Positions 1 through 8,242 are shown, counted from the first letter of the stretch. The stretch is 64,000 nucleotides of DNA from Mycetocola lacteus (GCF_003667575.1 NZ_RCUY01000002.1:654337-718336); one strand, 5' to 3'. Notes: generated by a model not told the origin, from the letters alone. Numbers and translations: made by a program.

Positions 1-173
1 TCCTGGTCGAGCTGCTCGCGATTTCCGAAGTGGTACACCAGCGCAAAGGTACTGACGCCGAGCGCATCCGCAAGCGCGCGGAACGAGGCCTGCGCAAGCG
101 GCACGTCCACGAGGAACTCGAGGATCTGATCCAATAATTCTGTTTTTCTTTCCGGATTTCCGGTCCTAGCCAT
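1..173 (-). CDS. TetR-family regulator, N-terminal fragment (cut by window edge)
   Basis: Reading leftwards from an ATG at 173, 57 codons are open to the window edge. The protein starts MARTGNPERKTELLDQILEF and contains a TetR-type helix-turn-helix around residues 27-52, ending in the typical VYHFGNREQL recognition-helix region. It is clearly similar to the divergent neighbour at 353-964 across the whole visible part, including the shared ALGVST and LVYHFG segments. It is expected to be a DNA-binding repressor whose ligand domain lies outside the window. The C-terminal part and the ligand cannot be judged. The start fits an initiator ATG with the usual short TetR N-terminus. Confidence 0.85.
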   Translation of the reverse strand, partial: MARTGNPERKTELLDQILEFLVDVPLAQASFRALADALGVSTFALVYHFGNREQLDQ

Positions 174-249
174 GTTTTCCCCCAAACAACATTCCAAGTC
201 CGCATCGGTGCGTTCTCGGTCGCGGCGGTTTCCGCGGCGCCTCATTGTA

Positions 250-263
250 AGAACACTTGTTCT
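250..263. promoter_or_regulatory. Palindrome between divergent TetR genes, candidate operator
   Basis: AGAACA-CT-TGTTCT is a perfect 6-bp inverted repeat with a 2-bp centre. It lies in the 179-bp gap between two divergently transcribed TetR genes, where autoregulatory operators of this family usually sit. Binding is inferred from position only. Confidence 0.45.
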
Positions 264-352
264 GAAAACCGGCTGTGAGTTCAGGAGAACGGACGCCGTG
301 GTGTCGCACACTAGGTGTTATTCTTCCGATTGTTATCTAGGAAGGGGACCGC

Positions 353-964
353 GTGGGCCGTCCAGCAAATCCCAATCGTCGCCCAGAACTGCTCAGTCAG
401 ATTCTGGAGCATGTTGCGACGTCGTCGCTGTCCCGTGTCACCTTTCGGAGCCTCGCTGGCGCACTGGGAGTAAGCACGTATGTCCTGGTGTATCACTTCG
501 GTTCACGCCGGGATCTGATCGACGCCATCCTCGATGAGAGCGTGCGCATGCGCCGCGAAGCGCTCGAGGGCGTGGATGTGGAATCCCTGAGCCGCGAGGA
601 GATGCTGGCCTGGATGCGAGAGGCGTTTATCACCTCCCTCGAGCCGCGCCACCTGCCCGGGATCCGCCTGCAGTTCGAGGCCGGATCGCTCGAGAGCATC
701 GATCCGGACATCGGCACCCGCATCACCGATTCCTATGCGGTGTGGAATGAGCTCTTCGCCGGCTGGCTGCGTCGCCAGGACGTGCCCGAGACCGAGGTCG
801 CCCGCCTCGCCCTGCACATCACCAACTGCCTCTTTGGCACGCAGTTTGGCTACCTGATTAGCGGCGACCGGGCGGCAACCATCGACGTCTTCGACATCGC
901 CCTGGCCACCACCGTCGGACAGATCGACGCCGCCCGCGCGGGCATCCCGGCCGTCACCAAGTAG
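353..964 (+). CDS. TetR/AcrR-family transcriptional regulator
   Basis: A 203-residue protein starting at GTG 353, preceded by a strong AGGAAGGGG ribosome site. Residues about 10-56 form the TetR helix-turn-helix (FRSLAGALGVST, then LVYHFGSRRDL). The remaining part is an all-helical ligand-binding domain of normal TetR length, with no recognisable ligand signature. It is divergent from, and paralogous to, the partial gene at 1-173, so the two may have arisen by duplication and could share an operator. No obvious target gene lies next to it on the right: the next genes are a convergent zinc uptake operon. The family call is secure, the regulated function unknown. Confidence 0.9.
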   Translation: MGRPANPNRRPELLSQILEHVATSSLSRVTFRSLAGALGVSTYVLVYHFGSRRDLIDAILDESVRMRREALEGVDVESLSREEMLAWMREAFITSLEPRHLPGIRLQFEAGSLESIDPDIGTRITDSYAVWNELFAGWLRRQDVPETEVARLALHITNCLFGTQFGYLISGDRAATIDVFDIALATTVGQIDAARAGIPAVTK

Positions 965-968
965 CCTC

Positions 969-991
969 GGCGGGCCGAAAAACGGCCCGCC
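969..991 (+). terminator. Hairpin downstream of the TetR gene
   Basis: A 9-bp perfect stem (GGCGGGCCG with CGGCCCGCC) closes an A5 loop, starting 5 bases after the TetR stop codon. There is no T tract on the plus strand, so it is a terminator-like hairpin rather than a classical intrinsic terminator. Confidence 0.5.
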
Positions 992-1128
992 ACACCCGGG
1001 AAAACGCCGTGAGTTTGTCCCTCATCCGGGGGGCGAATTCGGGATGCTAACCCGATTTTGCGGATGTCGATGCGACACCCCGCTCCGGAGCGTGTTTCCT
1101 CTGAGACAACTCCGACTCGATCCCCACC

Positions 1129-1178
1129 CAACAGCAGAGGGGCACCCGGCCATGTGGCCGGGTGCCCCTCTGCTGTTG
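1129..1178 (-). terminator. Long hairpin terminating the zinc operon
   Basis: A 23-bp perfect inverted repeat with a 4-base loop sits six bases past the zur stop codon, at the end of the leftward znuA-znuC-znuB-zur transcription unit. No strong T tract follows on the minus strand. Such long U-poor hairpins recur after several genes in this window. Confidence 0.7.
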
Positions 1179-1183
1179 TGCGA

Positions 1184-1588
1184 CTAGGCGCGGGCGGCCG
1201 CCGCGGTGCAGTCGGCGCACAGCCCGAAGATGTCGACCACGTGGCGGGCCTCGGTAAAGCCGTGCTCGGCGGCAACCCGGGAGGCCCAGGCCTCGACCTC
1301 GGTCGCCTCGATCTCGGCGGTGGTGCCGCACTGGCGGCAGATCAGGTGGTGGTGGTGATCCATCGTCGCACAGGAGCGGTAGATGGCCTCGCCCTCGGGG
1401 GACTGCAGCGAGTCGGCCTCACCCTCGGTGGAGAGATCGGCCAGGGCACGGTAGACGGTGGCCAGGCCGATGGGGGAGCCGGTGCGGTGCAGCTCGGTGT
1501 GCAGCGCCTGCGCGCTGATGAAGCCCTCGGAGCGCTCGAGCGCCTCACGAACGGCCTCACGCTGCCAGGTATTACGCCGAACGGCCAT
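1184..1588 (-). CDS. zur: Zinc uptake regulator, Fur family
   Basis: A 134-residue Fur-family repressor. The N-terminal winged helix (TWQREAVREALE, then LATVYRALADL) is followed by the metal-binding half with the MDHHHHLICRQCG segment and a second C-x2-C pair (CADC) near the C-terminus, which together form the structural zinc site of the family. The start was placed at ATG 1588, preceded by GAGGAGGGG. A longer reading frame exists but would overlap the end of znuB. Zur, rather than Fur, is inferred from its position as last gene of the znu operon (50-bp gap). It probably represses that operon when zinc is plentiful by binding the palindrome at 4443-4458. Confidence 0.88.
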   Translation of the reverse strand: MAVRRNTWQREAVREALERSEGFISAQALHTELHRTGSPIGLATVYRALADLSTEGEADSLQSPEGEAIYRSCATMDHHHHLICRQCGTTAEIEATEVEAWASRVAAEHGFTEARHVVDIFGLCADCTAAAARA

Positions 1589-1638
1589 GCTGCACCCCTC
1601 CTCTTTCCGCCCGAATGGGCGCTCTCTGGGCGACCGTG

Positions 1639-2568
1639 TTAGGCCGCCACGGCGACGGTCTCGCCGGATGAGCGAAACGACCGCGTCTTGGTGCGGCGCG
1701 CCTCGATCAGACGGCACACCAGGTAGATCGCAAACGAGATCGTGGTGATGTACGGGCTGATGGGAAGCGAACCACCCAGTGCCAGCAGGATACCCCCTAC
1801 AGCCGAGACAAAGCCAAACAGCATGCTCAAAATGGGTACCAGGATGGGTGATGCGGACACCCGCATGGCCGCCGCGGCCGGGGTTACCAGCAGCGCCAGC
1901 ACCAGCAGCGCGCCGATAATCTGCACCGAGACCGCGACCATCAGGCCCAGCAGCAGCATGAAGGTCAGCGAGACGGCCCGGGTGGGGACGCCGCGGGCCG
2001 AGGCCACGTCGGCATCCAGCGAGTCAAAGCTCAGCGGACGCCACATGATGCCCAGGCCCAGCAGGACCACAATGCTGATCACGATCAGCCAGATCAGCTG
2101 CGGATCATCTACCGAGACGATCTGCCCGGTCAGCAGGCCAAACTTATTCGCTGTGCGCCCCTGGTAGAGGGCGAGGAAGAGGATCCCGAGGCCCAGACCA
2201 AACGGCATCAGCACGCCGATAATCGAGTTGCGATCCCGAGCCTTGGATCCCAGCACGCCGATGATCACGGCTGCAATCAGCGAACCCACCAGCGATCCGG
2301 CGACCACGTTTACGCCGAGCAGTAGCGCGGCGGCGGCCCCGGCAAAGGAGAGCTCACTGATGCCGTGCACGGCAAAGGCCATATCACGCTGCATCACAAA
2401 GACACCGATCAGACCGCCGACGATGCCGAGCACCGCACCGGCGATCACCGAGTTCTGCACCAGCTGGAGGAGTTCGCCGTAGTTGGCAAAGCTGAACATC
2501 CGCGACCAGAGGTCATCCCCGCCGCCGGCAGCGGCGGTCAGGATCAGGGGAGCGAGCGCGGTGGTCAT
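1639..2568 (-). CDS. znuB: Zinc ABC transporter permease (ZnuB-like)
   Basis: A 309-residue integral membrane protein of the ABC-3 (Mn/Zn/Fe chelate permease) family. Several hydrophobic helices are visible from about residue 35 to 290, including the typical segment around AGAVLGIVGGLIGVFVMQRD near the start and the CRLIEARR end. It forms the channel of the ZnuABC importer, moving metal delivered by ZnuA with energy from ZnuC. The gene touches znuC (last base shared), so translation is probably coupled. Zinc rather than manganese is inferred from the His-rich binding protein and the linked Zur. Confidence 0.88.
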   Translation of the reverse strand: MTTALAPLILTAAAGGGDDLWSRMFSFANYGELLQLVQNSVIAGAVLGIVGGLIGVFVMQRDMAFAVHGISELSFAGAAAALLLGVNVVAGSLVGSLIAAVIIGVLGSKARDRNSIIGVLMPFGLGLGILFLALYQGRTANKFGLLTGQIVSVDDPQLIWLIVISIVVLLGLGIMWRPLSFDSLDADVASARGVPTRAVSLTFMLLLGLMVAVSVQIIGALLVLALLVTPAAAAMRVSASPILVPILSMLFGFVSAVGGILLALGGSLPISPYITTISFAIYLVCRLIEARRTKTRSFRSSGETVAVAA

Positions 2569-3425
2569 CAGGATGCCTCGGGAGTTTCGTTGTGGGGGTG
2601 GTGATCGTGGGTGTCCGGTAGGCCCATCACCACGATGCGGCCGTGCGAGCGGAACACCTCCACCGGGGTCTGGTACAGGTCGCTCAGCACGTCGCTGCGC
2701 AGAACCTCGTCCGGGGTGCCCTCGCGGAAGCGTCCCCCGGCGAGGTAAAGAATGCGGTCCACCATACCCAGGACCGGGTTCACGTCGTGGGTCACAAACA
2801 CGACCGGCGTGCCGTGGCTGCGCCGGCGGCGGTCGATCAGCTCGGACACCTCACGCTGATGGTTGAGGTCAAGGCTCAGCAGCGGCTCATCACACAGCAG
2901 CAGGTCGGGATCGCCGGCCAGGGCCTGGCCGACCCGCAGTCGCTGCTGCTCACCACCGGACAGGGTGCCCACCGGGGCGTTCGCGAAGTGGGTCGCACCC
3001 ACGGATTCCAGCAGCTCATCCACGCGCTCACGCTCACCGCGGCGGGGGAGGGGCAGTCCAAAACGGTGCCCGTTCACGCCCAGGGCCACCAGGTCGCGCG
3101 CCCGCATTGGGGTCCCGGCGGGAATCATCTTCTGCTGCGGGATGTAGCCGATGCGACGATCGCCGCGGCGCACGGGCTCACCGCCGAAGTTGATCTCGCC
3201 TGCGGTCAGCTCCTGCTGACCGAGGATCGTGCGCAGCAGGCTGGACTTACCGGATCCGTTGGGACCCAGAACCGCAAGAAACTCCCCCCGGCACACGTCC
3301 AGGGAGAGGTCGTCCCACAGGGTGCGCCCGCCGAAGCCGAGGCGCGCACCCCGCAGACTGAGCACCGGGGCACCCGGGTGGCCGTGTTCATGCTCCGCCG
3401 CGAGTGCGCCCGGTGCGGCCGTCAC
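2568..3425 (-). CDS. znuC: Zinc ABC transporter ATP-binding protein (ZnuC-like)
   Basis: A 285-residue ABC ATPase with Walker A GPNGSGKSS (about residues 54-62), signature LSGGEQQR (155-162), Walker B DLLLCDEP (174-181) and a switch His in FVTHDVN. Both ends are His-rich (EHEHGH at 11-16 and DTHDHHPHN near the C-terminus), a feature often seen in zinc-handling proteins. It starts at GTG 3425, overlapping the znuA stop codon by 4 bases, which implies translational coupling. It powers zinc uptake through ZnuB at the inner face of the membrane. Confidence 0.9.
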   Translation of the reverse strand: MTAAPGALAAEHEHGHPGAPVLSLRGARLGFGGRTLWDDLSLDVCRGEFLAVLGPNGSGKSSLLRTILGQQELTAGEINFGGEPVRRGDRRIGYIPQQKMIPAGTPMRARDLVALGVNGHRFGLPLPRRGERERVDELLESVGATHFANAPVGTLSGGEQQRLRVGQALAGDPDLLLCDEPLLSLDLNHQREVSELIDRRRRSHGTPVVFVTHDVNPVLGMVDRILYLAGGRFREGTPDEVLRSDVLSDLYQTPVEVFRSHGRIVVMGLPDTHDHHPHNETPEAS

Positions 3426-4432
3426 TTACCGACGACCTTTGCGAGGTTGTTGATGTTGTCCTGCATCCAGCTCACGTAATCCTTCTTGTCCGGCAGGGTC
3501 TCGGTGAAGTCGACGACCTTGACGCCCGCTGCCTCGGCGGCCTTACGGACCTGCTCGGTCTCGGGGCCACTGGTCTGATCATTGTAGGCGAGGAGGAGGA
3601 CATCGCCCGCACCGACGGCCTTGAGGGTGGCCTGCATGACCGCAGGGGAGACGTCGGTCCCCTCCTCGACGGCCTCGCTGTACTCGGACGGGGTCACGTT
3701 GTTCAGGCCCACGGAATCCAGCAGGTACATCGGTACCGGCTCGGTGATCGCCGCGTTCTTGCCCTCGAGCTCGGGCTTCAGGGCCTCGGCGCTCTTGGTC
3801 AGCTCATCGAGCTGGCCCACGAACTTCTCGTAGTTCTTGTGGAAGGCTTCGGCCTCGGCCGGACGGGCGTCACCCAGCACGTGGGCGAGGTCGTGCGCGA
3901 CGTTCTTCACACCCTCGAAGCTGTACCAGACGTGCTCGTTGAAGCCCTCGACGTGGTTGTGTACGTCGTGATCCTTGCCGGCTTCCTTGGAGGAGTCGTC
4001 CACCTTGGCGGTATCCGCATCGTGGTCGTGGTTGTGTGCCTCGTGGCCGGGCAGCAGACCCGAGGCCTCTGCGGCGTCGACCACCTTGGGGGCGGTGCCC
4101 TTATTGGCGTCGAGGATGGTGTTCATGAAGTCGTCGTATCCGCCACCGTTTTTGATGACCACGTCGGCCTTGGAGACCGCCAGGGTGTCCTGTGCGGTGG
4201 CCTCGTAGCTGTGCGGATCCTGCGCGACCGAGCTGATCAGGCTGGTAACGGTGCCGTGGTCACCGACAATCTCCGAGGCGATCGAACCGTAGACACTCGT
4301 GCTGGCCACGATCGAGAGCGGGGCGGTGGAATCACTGCTGGAGTCTGCGCTTCCCGGGGAGGTGGAGCAGCCGCTCAACACCAGGGCGAGGGCGGGCAGC
4401 GCGATCAGGGGCGCGAGGAGTCGTTTCTTCAT
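3422..4432 (-). CDS. znuA: Zinc ABC transporter substrate-binding lipoprotein (ZnuA-like)
   Basis: A 336-residue cluster A-I metal-binding lipoprotein. A signal peptide ends in the lipobox LSGC with Cys22. Candidate metal ligands are His74 (DPHSYE) and His167 (NEHVWY), and a His/Asp-rich loop spans residues about 130-160 (GHEAHNHDHD and DHDVHNH), the hallmark of zinc-specific ZnuA rather than manganese-specific proteins. The start at ATG 4432 gives a standard signal peptide, whereas upstream codons would add an implausible leader that overlaps the Zur-box-like palindrome. It is the first gene of a four-gene operon with znuC, znuB and zur. Confidence 0.92.
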   Translation of the reverse strand: MKKRLLAPLIALPALALVLSGCSTSPGSADSSSDSTAPLSIVASTSVYGSIASEIVGDHGTVTSLISSVAQDPHSYEATAQDTLAVSKADVVIKNGGGYDDFMNTILDANKGTAPKVVDAAEASGLLPGHEAHNHDHDADTAKVDDSSKEAGKDHDVHNHVEGFNEHVWYSFEGVKNVAHDLAHVLGDARPAEAEAFHKNYEKFVGQLDELTKSAEALKPELEGKNAAITEPVPMYLLDSVGLNNVTPSEYSEAVEEGTDVSPAVMQATLKAVGAGDVLLLAYNDQTSGPETEQVRKAAEAAGVKVVDFTETLPDKKDYVSWMQDNINNLAKVVGK

Positions 4433-4442
4433 ATGAGAAACA

Positions 4443-4458
4443 TTATCAGTAATGATAA
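4443..4458. promoter_or_regulatory. Zur-box-like palindrome upstream of znuA
   Basis: TTATCA-GTAA-TGATAA is a perfect 6-bp inverted repeat 10 bases upstream of the znuA start, with further symmetry outside it (GAGAA on the left, TTCTC on the right, 4435-4466). It resembles the AT-rich TGATAATNATTATCA-type operators of actinobacterial Zur/Fur proteins. Since zur is the last gene of the same operon, this is very likely an autoregulatory Zur operator. Confidence 0.7.
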
Positions 4459-4501
4459 CCATTCTCAACACGGGCGAATTCGGTCAGGCCCCTCTCGGTT
4501 A

Positions 4502-4545
4502 ACGCGTGCGCCCGCCCCCGGAATTCCGGAGGCGGGCGCACGCGT
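4502..4545 (-). terminator. Terminator after the glycine betaine operon
   Basis: A 15-bp perfect stem (ACGCGTGCGCCCGCC and its complement) encloses a 14-base loop that is itself self-complementary. It lies 7 bases beyond the stop codon of the leftward betaine-binding protein gene and separates that operon from znuA. Confidence 0.7.
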
Positions 4546-4552
4546 GAGGAAA

Positions 4553-5464
4553 CTAGGACTTCAGCGAGTCCACGTACTCCTTGTTGTCGGCCATCCACTT
4601 GCGGACCAGATCCTGCGGCTTGCCGTCGCCGCTGTTAAACAGCGCGTTCTCCAGCGAGGCCAGGGTCTCATCGTCCATGGTGAAGTTCTTGATCCGCTTG
4701 GCAACCTCCGGGAACTTCTTCTCGAAGCTCGTGCTGCCCACCGAGTGCACACTCTCGGCGGTGCCGAGGGAGTTCTTCGGGTCCTCCAGGTCGCGGATCG
4801 GGAAGGCGTCGTAGGCCCAGTGCGGCTGCCACAGGGTCACCGCAATGTCCTCACCCTTGGCGGTGGCGGCCTTGAGCTCACCCAGCATCGCCGGGGTCGA
4901 GGAGGTCACCAGCTTGAGCTTGTCGCCGATCTTATAGTCGGGGAACACGTTGTTCTGCACCTGCTTGGTCAGACCGGCACCGGCCTCGATTCCGACGATC
5001 CGGTTACCAAACTTATCGGCGTTCTCGACCAGCTCATCGATGGTCTTGATCGGGGCATCCTCGTTCACCGCGATGGTGAGCTTGGCGTTGTCGTACCAGG
5101 AACCGAGGTCCACCAGCTTGTCGCCGAAGCGCTCAAACTGGTCCTTGTGGGTGGTCGGCAGCCAGCTGTCCAGCAGCAGGTCGTAGTCACCCTCGGAGAT
5201 TCCGGTGTACACCGGGACCACGTCGGCATAGGTCAGCTTGACGTCGTAGCCCTCATCATCCAGCACGGCCTTCCACAGCTCGCTCGCGGCGATGCCCTCA
5301 TCCCAGCCGTTGAAGACCGCGATGTTCAGCGCCTTCTCGTCGCCGTTTTTCAGGGTTTCGCCGGCACCGGCGGCGGAGCAACCGGTCAGGGCCAGGGCGC
5401 CGGCGGCGATGATGCCTCCGACGGTGAGCAGGCGGCGGGTCTTGGTGTTTCGAATCTTGGTCAT
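4553..5464 (-). CDS. Glycine betaine/proline ABC transporter substrate-binding lipoprotein
   Basis: A 303-residue OpuAC/ProX-type binding protein with a lipoprotein signal peptide (lipobox LTGC, Cys29). Features of the family are an N-terminal lobe beginning NIAVFNGWDEG, aromatic residues likely to cage the quaternary ammonium group (for example VTLWQPHWAYDAF), and the usual overall length. It delivers glycine betaine or a related compatible solute to the permease and ATPase encoded directly upstream. A good ribosome site (AAGGGAA) precedes ATG 5464. The exact substrate (glycine betaine, proline betaine, choline or carnitine) cannot be read from the sequence. Confidence 0.87.
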   Translation of the reverse strand: MTKIRNTKTRRLLTVGGIIAAGALALTGCSAAGAGETLKNGDEKALNIAVFNGWDEGIAASELWKAVLDDEGYDVKLTYADVVPVYTGISEGDYDLLLDSWLPTTHKDQFERFGDKLVDLGSWYDNAKLTIAVNEDAPIKTIDELVENADKFGNRIVGIEAGAGLTKQVQNNVFPDYKIGDKLKLVTSSTPAMLGELKAATAKGEDIAVTLWQPHWAYDAFPIRDLEDPKNSLGTAESVHSVGSTSFEKKFPEVAKRIKNFTMDDETLASLENALFNSGDGKPQDLVRKWMADNKEYVDSLKS

Positions 5465-5531
5465 AATAAATTCCCTTCGGTGGCGACAACGCGGTCACCA
5501 CTGATCAATCGAAAATGTGTGTATTGCCTGG

Positions 5532-6458
5532 TTATGCGGCGACGGGTGCCGGTGTTTCCTGAGCGGCGGCGGCACGCTTGCGCGGGAAGCGGCGCTGACG
5601 GGGCTTGGCCAGGGCGGCGGTCATCCGGTCGAGGTAGACGGCGAGGATGACCACACCGATACCCGCCTCGACGCCCAGTCCGGTGTTGAGCTGGGTCAGA
5701 CCCGCAACCACGTCGGTCCCCAGGCCCTCGGCGCCCACCATGCCGGCGATGACGACCATCGAGAGCGAGAGCATGATGACCTGGTTCACACCGGCCATGA
5801 TCGTGGGCATCGCCAGCGGCAGCTGAATCTGACGCAGGATGCGGCCGGGGGAGGCACCGAAGGCCTGTCCGGCCTCGACCACCTCGCGGTCCACGCCGCG
5901 GATACCCAGCTCGGTGAAGCGCACGCCGGGGGCCAGCGCAAAGATGATCGTGGCGACGATACCCGGCACCACACCCACCCGGAACAGCACCAGCGCGGGG
6001 ATCAGGTAGACAAACGCGGGCATGGTCTGCAGGAAGTCCAGGATTGGCCGCACGATGGCCGAGGCGGTATCCGATCGCGCGGTCAGAATACCCAGCGGCA
6101 CCGCGATAATCAGTGCGATCACACTGGCCACGATGACCAGCGCGAGCGTGTGCATCGCGTTCTCCCACTGCGAGACACCCACCACGAGCAGTAGTCCGGC
6201 GAGCATGCCCAGCGCAAACTTCCAGCCACGTACCCAGAGTCCCGCGAGAACCAGCACCAGGATGATGATCCAGAACGGAGGCCCGGCGAACACGGTGTCC
6301 ACCGCGTCGTACATGCCCTTAAAAATGGCGCGGATAACGTCGAAGAAGCCCGAGAGGTTTGTGGTCACAAACTTCTCAATCGCCTCGACCCACTCGCCCA
6401 GCGGCACCCGGCCGGTCTCGAGGAAGCGGTCCCAGCCGCCTGCCATCGGCGCGATCAT
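5532..6458 (-). CDS. Glycine betaine/proline ABC transporter permease
   Basis: A 308-residue ProW/OpuAB-type permease with about six to seven membrane helices. The cytoplasmic EAA loop that contacts the ATPase is visible as EAGQAFGASPGRILRQIQ, about two thirds along the chain. The N-terminal 60 residues are a hydrophilic extension followed by the first helix (FWIIILVLVLAGLWV). ATG 6458 overlaps the stop codon of the upstream ATPase gene by 4 bases, so the two are translationally coupled. The binding-protein gene follows after 67 bp. Confidence 0.88.
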   Translation of the reverse strand: MIAPMAGGWDRFLETGRVPLGEWVEAIEKFVTTNLSGFFDVIRAIFKGMYDAVDTVFAGPPFWIIILVLVLAGLWVRGWKFALGMLAGLLLVVGVSQWENAMHTLALVIVASVIALIIAVPLGILTARSDTASAIVRPILDFLQTMPAFVYLIPALVLFRVGVVPGIVATIIFALAPGVRFTELGIRGVDREVVEAGQAFGASPGRILRQIQLPLAMPTIMAGVNQVIMLSLSMVVIAGMVGAEGLGTDVVAGLTQLNTGLGVEAGIGVVILAVYLDRMTAALAKPRQRRFPRKRAAAAQETPAPVAA

Positions 6459-7765
6459 GCGTGACCTCCCGTGCTCGTGGTTGCCGATTCGGGCGCGTCA
6501 CCGGCCGCACGCAGCGTGGCGGTGATCACGTCCACCGGCACGGTGGCCGGGGCGATGATGGCGTTTTCGGCGGTGATGACGGGCTGCACGTTGGCCAGCG
6601 CCGCCAGCAGGGTCACCCGCGGAACGGTGCCCACCAGGCGGTTCTGATCATCGACAACGGCGACCGGCAGCGGGCTCTCGGCGGCGGGCTCAAACAGGTC
6701 CACCAGCAGGGATTCGCGGGTCACGGTGGCCGCGGCCTCGCGGAGCGCGGGGGAGAGGTCTCGTGCACCGGAGCGCACAAGATCAAGCACCTCACGGTCG
6801 CGCACCACCCCGAGCAGGGTCCGGCCGGGGCCGAGCACAAACACGGTGGAGGTCTGGCGATCCCGCATCACCCGGAGGGCGGCGCGGGGACCGGCGGAGA
6901 GCTGGACCACCGCATGCGGGGCCTCCATCACGCCCTCGGCGGTCAGCACCCGGGCGCGGTCCACGTCGTGCACAAACTGCGCGACGTAGTCGTTGGCGGG
7001 ATCGGTGAGGATCTCATCCGGGGTGCCCACCTGAACGATGCGGCCATCGCGCATCACGGCGATCCGGTCGCCGAGGAACATGGCCTCGTTGAGGTCGTGG
7101 GTGATGAAGATGATGGTTTTGCCGAGGTCGCGCTGGAGGTCGACCAGCTGCTCCTGCATCTCGCGGCGGATCAGCGGATCCAGGGCCGAGAAGGCCTCAT
7201 CCATCAGCAGCACGTCGGTGTCCGAGGCCAGCGCGCGGGCCAGGCCCACCCGCTGCTGCATACCGCCGGAAAGCTGGCCGGGCATCTTCTGCTCCCAGCC
7301 CTCCAGGCCCACCCGGGCCAGGATATCCATGGCACGGGCCCGACGCTCGGCGGCGGGTACCCCCTGGATTTCCAGCGCGTAGGCGGCGTTATCCAGCACC
7401 GTGCGGTGCGGCAGCAGCGCGAAGTGCTGGAACACCATCGAAATGGATTCGCGGCGAATCTCGCGCAGCTTGCTCGCCGGGATTCCAGCGATTTCCTTGC
7501 CCATGACCCGTACGGAACCCGCGGTGGGCTCCCACAGACCGTTCAGCATGCGGATCAGGGTCGATTTTCCCGAACCACTCAGGCCCATGACCACAAAGAT
7601 CTCGCCGGGCTTCACATCGAAGGACGCGTCGATGACCGCCGCGGTACCGAGTCCCGCGATCTCCTCGCGGGATGCGCCGGCACGCAGTTTATTCAGGGCT
7701 TCTCGCGGCTTTTTTCCGAAAATTTTGTAGAGGCCCGAAGCCTCTACCGCAAAGTTATGTGACAC
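6455..7765 (-). CDS. Glycine betaine/proline ABC transporter ATP-binding protein with CBS domains
   Basis: A 436-residue ProV/OpuAA-type ATPase. Walker A GLSGSGKST (61-69), signature LSGGMQQR (165-172) and Walker B DVLLMDE (184-190) are intact, and residues about 290-430 form a pair of CBS domains. In OpuA-type importers CBS domains gate transport in response to ionic strength, so osmotic activation is plausible. GTG 7765 (MSHNFAVEAS) gives the family-like N-terminus. A second in-frame GTG at 7816 would add 17 basic residues, and neither start has a strong ribosome site. It is the first gene of the three-gene operon. Confidence 0.88.
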   Translation of the reverse strand: MSHNFAVEASGLYKIFGKKPREALNKLRAGASREEIAGLGTAAVIDASFDVKPGEIFVVMGLSGSGKSTLIRMLNGLWEPTAGSVRVMGKEIAGIPASKLREIRRESISMVFQHFALLPHRTVLDNAAYALEIQGVPAAERRARAMDILARVGLEGWEQKMPGQLSGGMQQRVGLARALASDTDVLLMDEAFSALDPLIRREMQEQLVDLQRDLGKTIIFITHDLNEAMFLGDRIAVMRDGRIVQVGTPDEILTDPANDYVAQFVHDVDRARVLTAEGVMEAPHAVVQLSAGPRAALRVMRDRQTSTVFVLGPGRTLLGVVRDREVLDLVRSGARDLSPALREAAATVTRESLLVDLFEPAAESPLPVAVVDDQNRLVGTVPRVTLLAALANVQPVITAENAIIAPATVPVDVITATLRAAGDAPESATTSTGGHA

Positions 7766-8087
7766 AGATTTTTTCCGGTCATCCGGGCGACGTTTCCGCC
7801 AGCGGCCGGGTGACACTCGCTCTTACGTCCGGGTCTTCCGCGCCCGGCATACCCCCGTACTCAAGCCTTCCCGAACATCGGTGGTAATCGGGTGGCGAAG
7901 GGTGGCATGCCCGGGGCGATCATGGGATCGCCGCCGGCGTGACTGACCATACGCCCGGGTGTCATTTCCACTGAAAATGACGTCCGGCCGCGGGCTCGTT
8001 GCGGACCTTTGTCCATCAACCACGCTAACAAGGTTCGGGGGCGAGTTGCCAATCGAGAACCTTGAGACCGCACCCAGAGCGCAAAAA
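7766..8087. other. Intergenic region upstream of the betaine transporter operon
   Basis: No convincing gene was seen here. It should hold the promoter of the leftward betaine operon. A 7-bp inverted repeat, GTCATTT at 7961-7967 and AAATGAC at 7975-7981, with a 7-base spacer is the only operator-like element noticed, and a short GC-rich hairpin lies near 7915-7935. Function is not established. Confidence 0.4.
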
Positions 8088-8109
8088 TACCGCGACTCAA
8101 GTCGCGGTA
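8088..8109 (-). terminator. Hairpin with T tract, minus strand
   Basis: TACCGCGACT pairs perfectly with AGTCGCGGTA around a 2-base centre. Read on the minus strand the stem is followed by TTTTT. It lies 134 bases beyond the E2 gene and looks like a backup intrinsic terminator of the leftward oxoacid dehydrogenase operon. Confidence 0.55.
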
Positions 8110-8185
8110 AAAGGCTGGTCAAGCTCTAATTATCGAGGCGTTACCGGAACGTTACATCACGTACATGCAAACCCGGACAAACGCA

Positions 8186-8228
8186 CTCACCCCCGGGCAT
8201 GTTGTCTCTGAGACAACCCGGGGGTGAG
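8186..8228 (-). terminator. Terminator of the oxoacid dehydrogenase operon
   Basis: An outer 12-bp perfect stem (CTCACCCCCGGG and complement) encloses an inner palindrome, TTGTCTC-T-GAGACAA, with a CAT bulge. It starts 15 bases after the stop codon of the leftward E2 gene. Confidence 0.7.
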
Positions 8229-8242
8229 CGGGGCAAAAAACG

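Noticed and set aside
3404..5650. Long plus-strand frame opposite znuA and the betaine-binding protein
   Set aside because: Antisense shadow of two well-supported lipoprotein genes; its sequence is Gly/Val/His-rich without domain features.
1099..8217. Shared 12-mer CTCTGAGACAAC at 1099-1110 and 8206-8217 as a regulatory element
   Set aside because: A single 12-base match in 64 kb can occur by chance, and at the second place it is part of a terminator palindrome.
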